Shown here: one piece after another, positions 39,871 to 42,458 of the stretch
Numbering within the stretch: the first letter of the stretch is position 1
Layout: every line of letters begins with the position of its first letter
Origin: a virus
Virus record (IMG/VR): IMGVR_UViG_3300025917_000330
Span: 1-42,458 of that record
DNA length: 42,458 bases
Reading direction: 5' to 3' (one strand)
Translations under genes and position numbers: made by a program
The notes under the pieces: generated by a model
Databases searched by the model: none
What the model saw: only the letters and a program-made list of their open reading frames with translations
What the model was told of the DNA's origin: nothing

Positions 39871-40535
39871 TTCACAACCTGGTCAACGTAGAGTGGGAGG
39901 AAATAAGCCCGCTGCTCCCAGGTTGCCGGGCCGGCCATGTGGAGTGTGGGCATACCTGGAACCCACTGAGTTCCATCTGTCCAAATCTCAGGACAAAAAC
40001 AACCAATCTCATCTGCCTTGCAACCGCGGACGCCAGCGTAGGAAGTCTCTCTGATGATCTCATCAAAATACCACTGCTCCCATGGATGGTGAGTGATTAT
40101 GACACGCTGGTTGGGACGGACACAAGGAGAACCTATCTCACACCTTTCCCTCCATTCGGTGACGAACTTCCTCGCTGCTTTGGTATTCCGCCAGACCGTC
40201 AGTCCGGCGCAGAGATACTTCCAGGCATGCCAGTTCCCTTGCTGATATGCGGCCATGAAAATGCCAGGGAGGTCTGCAAGATCTCCGATGTCTACCTTAT
40301 GATTCATGAACAAGACATCAGCATCGGCCCAGATGATCCGATCCCACCCCTCATTCATCAAACGGTCAATCTCGTAGACCTTCGAGAAGCTGGGGTGGAG
40401 ATCTTTCCAGTGCCTCTCGGTGATGACTTCGTGGGCGTAGTCTTTCGCTGCGGCAAAGTTCTTTTGGTTCTGAATGAAACCGCCACAGTAAGGAGCAATC
40501 TCCGGCGTAGCAATGGTTATGATTTTTCTCCTCAT
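39867..40535 (-). CDS. Glycosyltransferase with DAD site (GT8/GT34-like)
   Basis: A 222-residue protein from ATG 40535 (MRRKIITIATPE), overlapping the upstream stop by ATGA. The DAD metal-binding motif is at 71-73 (IIWADADVLF), after a SKVYEIDRLM helix, as in nucleotide-sugar GT-A enzymes of the GT8 or GMA12/MNN10 type. A second region PWEQWYFDEII and a Cys-rich GCKADEIGCFCP segment follow. The sugar is unknown. Confidence 0.74.
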   Translation of the reverse strand: MRRKIITIATPEIAPYCGGFIQNQKNFAAAKDYAHEVITERHWKDLHPSFSKVYEIDRLMNEGWDRIIWADADVLFMNHKVDIGDLADLPGIFMAAYQQGNWHAWKYLCAGLTVWRNTKAARKFVTEWRERCEIGSPCVRPNQRVIITHHPWEQWYFDEIIRETSYAGVRGCKADEIGCFCPEIWTDGTQWVPGMPTLHMAGPATWEQRAYFLPLYVDQVVK

Positions 40536-41080
40536 GGCTTCATAACCCACCAGCTGGGCCAGTCCTTCTCTCCTGTTGTCCTGAGCATAAATCTATTCAA
40601 AGAAACAAATTCATCCACTGCGGTTTTCACTCCGTAATTCACCCCGGCATATTCACCAGCCAAGTAATCATGACCGGCAAGAATCCCACCCGGCTTGACC
40701 TTGGGCCACCACAGTCGGATATCTTCGCGGGTGGACTCCAGTGTGTGATTAGCGTCGATGTAAACGAAATCAAGATCTTGGTCTCGAAAATGAAGGACCG
40801 CATCCGATGAGATCTTCCTTATCAACTGGGCGCGACCTTGATACCTCTCAGAAACCTTCAGGACCCTTTGGTATCGAGCCTCCTGATCATGGTCACCATG
40901 CACGCTATAACCTGGGGCATCTTGCACCGCCCAAGGATCAATCAAGTAACACGTCCCAGGCCAGTGGTCGAGAAGGTAGAAGCTGAAATAGCCTTCAGCC
41001 ACGCCCACCTCCGCAGCATACCCCGTCAGCCCCAGTTTGCAGAGCAGTGATGCAAATTCAGTCCTCGTATTGACTTTCAT
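40532..41080 (-). CDS. Class I SAM-dependent methyltransferase
   Basis: A 182-residue methyltransferase of the Methyltransf_24 type. The SAM loop is AAEVGVAEGYFSFYLLD at 22-38, the adenine acid is in YLIDPWAV, and LDFVYIDANHTLE matches the family motif before PGGILAGHDY. It acts on small molecules or sugars. It starts three bases after the neighbouring gene. Confidence 0.85.
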   Translation of the reverse strand: MKVNTRTEFASLLCKLGLTGYAAEVGVAEGYFSFYLLDHWPGTCYLIDPWAVQDAPGYSVHGDHDQEARYQRVLKVSERYQGRAQLIRKISSDAVLHFRDQDLDFVYIDANHTLESTREDIRLWWPKVKPGGILAGHDYLAGEYAGVNYGVKTAVDEFVSLNRFMLRTTGEKDWPSWWVMKP

Positions 41081-41083
41081 AGG

Positions 41084-41812
41084 TTACCATCCTCTCTCAA
41101 CCAACTTAGTGGGAATCTCTCTTTCCCAAGCCTTTTCACCTGTCCATTCTGGAATCGTCCCTACCCAGGGCACAGTATGGCCCGTCTCTATGTAGGCCTG
41201 CTTGGAACCGCCGCGCAAGCTGATCCGGCCCGGCAACGGGCGGTTATACCAATAGAACGGTTTGAATCTTTTCTCGTCAATCCCAACTGAACGGATTCCT
41301 AAACTTCGCATTCGCCTATCAAACTCCTGGTCATCCCCGGCATACTCCGGCCGGTAACCTCCTACCTTCTCAATCAGACTCCGGCGGTAGGCCCAACACC
41401 CATGATAAGCGAAACGGCCGCTCTTGCGGTTGAACGTCTCACTTTGGACCCATGCACCCTTCACGAAGTCAATGGCTATCCTAGGCTGAACAAACTCATT
41501 GCGACTGAGAGCATCGGCAAGAGACTCTAACCACCACGGCATGTAGATATCATCGTCATCGGCTTTCGCAATGGCATCGCTATCAAAAGAGGCGAGGGCC
41601 ATCACCGCATTGTTCTTCTCACCCAGCGAGCGAAACCGGCGTGGAACTGAGATGAGCTCCCAGCGATCACCCTTCTGGTTTGAATACTGTCCACCATCAT
41701 CAAGGATTATCAGTTCCCTGTTCTGATAGGTCTGGTGCTCAAAACACTTGATCAGCCTCGGAAGAAGGTCCGGCCGATTGAGGGTAGGGCAGAAGGCGGT
41801 GATTTTCATCAT
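41084..41812 (-). CDS. GT2 family glycosyltransferase
   Basis: A 242-residue GT2 enzyme from ATG 41812 (MMKITAF), overlapping the upstream stop by ATGA. Motifs: TAFCPTLNRPDLL start, ELIILDDGG, an acidic DDDD at 85-88 (IAKADDDD), and an acceptor region YAGDDQEFDRRMRSLG. It is a GT-A inverting transferase. It adds a sugar to the glycan or a lipid carrier. Confidence 0.86.
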   Translation of the reverse strand: MMKITAFCPTLNRPDLLPRLIKCFEHQTYQNRELIILDDGGQYSNQKGDRWELISVPRRFRSLGEKNNAVMALASFDSDAIAKADDDDIYMPWWLESLADALSRNEFVQPRIAIDFVKGAWVQSETFNRKSGRFAYHGCWAYRRSLIEKVGGYRPEYAGDDQEFDRRMRSLGIRSVGIDEKRFKPFYWYNRPLPGRISLRGGSKQAYIETGHTVPWVGTIPEWTGEKAWEREIPTKLVERGW

Positions 41813-42458
41813 AATCTCTCCCATTGTGGTGGAACGATGTCCTTCGTATCATGCCCACCCCAGCCCGGCACAAACCAAAGCTTCGGCATGATGACCCTCT
41901 TGGTGGGGTTTCTATTCAACCAAGCCGCCCACCACGAGAAGGTGCTGGCAGAGCAGATGTGGTGCTCGCATGAGCTCATCTCCTCAAGATCCTCAACCTC
42001 GTTCTGTCCGACCGAGAACGAACAGTCCTTCCTCTTTTCAAAATGCTTCATGCACCATTCAATGTCGTCGGAGAAGAAGAGAAAGTGGTGATCTGGGAAC
42101 AGACTCATCGCCTTCTTAATCCACTCTACGGGGACCTTGGGGTGTTTCTTCACCCACTTCAGGTAGTCTGTGCGCCGGACATGAACCGAGACGAATTGGG
42201 GCTTGAGATCCCAGTCGAAATCAAACAAGTCGAGGATCTCTGTGCGGAACTCTTTGAAGTATCTTTCGCTTTGCCAATAGCCATCTAGGATGATGTTGTT
42301 CTTTTCAATCCACCTCTCTTCAAAGGGAATCTCGTGATAATGAAAGACCTTCTCTTTGACGTTGACGAAAGGCAGCGACGGCTCAAAATCCTTATTGACG
42401 AGATGAGAGAGATAAACGGGATCACGACGAGGAGACCATGGAACTAAGGGCATCGTGA
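41809..42458 (-). CDS. GT11 fucosyltransferase-like protein, 5' partial
   Basis: At least 214 residues from ATG 42453; the frame stays open to the window edge. Family members are about 290 residues and begin with a GGLGNQ loop that is not seen here, so the gene probably starts outside. The catalytic VSVHVRRTDYL is at about 88-98, and CEHHICSASTFSWWAAWL near 160-178 is the GT11 acceptor motif (alpha-1,2-fucosyltransferase). It would use GDP-fucose. Confidence 0.85.
   Translation of the reverse strand, partial: TMPLVPWSPRRDPVYLSHLVNKDFEPSLPFVNVKEKVFHYHEIPFEERWIEKNNIILDGYWQSERYFKEFRTEILDLFDFDWDLKPQFVSVHVRRTDYLKWVKKHPKVPVEWIKKAMSLFPDHHFLFFSDDIEWCMKHFEKRKDCSFSVGQNEVEDLEEMSSCEHHICSASTFSWWAAWLNRNPTKRVIMPKLWFVPGWGGHDTKDIVPPQWERL

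Noticed and set aside
20671-41088. Recurrent CCTATG at several minus-strand starts as a special initiation motif
   Set aside because: In several cases it arises from overlap with the upstream stop or follows an ordinary AGGAG-type site; too few independent cases.
1-42458. CRISPR arrays, tRNA genes, integrase or transposase
   Set aside because: None was visible on reading; the only dense repeat is coding (9480-10045).

Overview
The window is a gene-dense stretch of a tailed-phage (siphovirus-like) genome. I saw no tRNA, rRNA, CRISPR array, integrase or IS element. No gap exceeds 300 bases; the largest are about 142 bases (24841-24982), 107 bases (36568-36674) and 70 bases (25603-25672). Most genes overlap by 1-4 bases (ATGA or TAATG). 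Two divergently organised blocks meet tail to tail: 1-15635 is read on the + strand (replication, recombination, packaging ATPase, nucleotide and DNA modification), and 15632-42458 on the - strand (glycan-modifying enzymes, head, tail). Their stop codons share one CTAG palindrome.

The host is probably a Gram-negative bacterium. Three predicted lipoproteins, a Sec signal peptide, a Tat signal peptide and a prepilin are encoded. The prepilin resembles the pseudopilins I remember from Verrucomicrobiota and Lentisphaerota, so a host in that group is my best inference. It is unproven.

Left block: sliding clamp (5' cut by the window), Cys-cluster protein, zinc-ribbon protein, large terminase, a uracil-DNA glycosylase fused to a 3'-5' exonuclease, a family A DNA polymerase interrupted by a 243-residue HNH intein, MazG-like protein, clamp loader, a possible recombination mediator, a hidden 56-aa membrane protein, a gp32-like ssDNA-binding protein with a very long Asp/Lys repeat tail, RecA/UvsX-like recombinase, 5'-3' exonuclease, PD-(D/E)XK nuclease, QueF, QueC, an SMC/Rad50-like half ATPase and DUF3820. 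Together these make a near-complete replisome plus part of a 7-deazaguanine pathway.

Right block, in transcription order (from 42458 down): six glycosyltransferase and methyltransferase genes, a StrG-like 2-oxoglutarate oxygenase, another glycosyltransferase, an HTH protein, a DUF2213 protease/scaffold, decoration protein, major capsid, a 55-aa lipoprotein, head-tail connectors (interrupted by a DUF115-like gene), tail terminator, major tail protein, tail chaperones G and GT with a -1 slippery site, tape measure, then an unusual accessory stretch (20.0-26.7 kb), and finally DUF1833, NlpC/P60, tip protein J, a lipoprotein and a distal protein.

The accessory stretch is the main novelty. Among tail genes lie a lectin-domain tail adaptor, a lipoprotein, a holin-like protein, a REC-histidine kinase, a second tail adaptor, a Sec-signal tail-fibre-like protein, a Tat-signal lectin protein, a type IV prepilin and two tiny membrane proteins. 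The lectin domain is duplicated between a virion-type protein and an exported protein. The C-terminal Trp-rich motif of tip protein J is copied in a 47-aa lipoprotein. One reading is that the phage displays virion-like recognition modules on the host surface. No portal, endolysin or confident small terminase is visible; these may lie outside the window.
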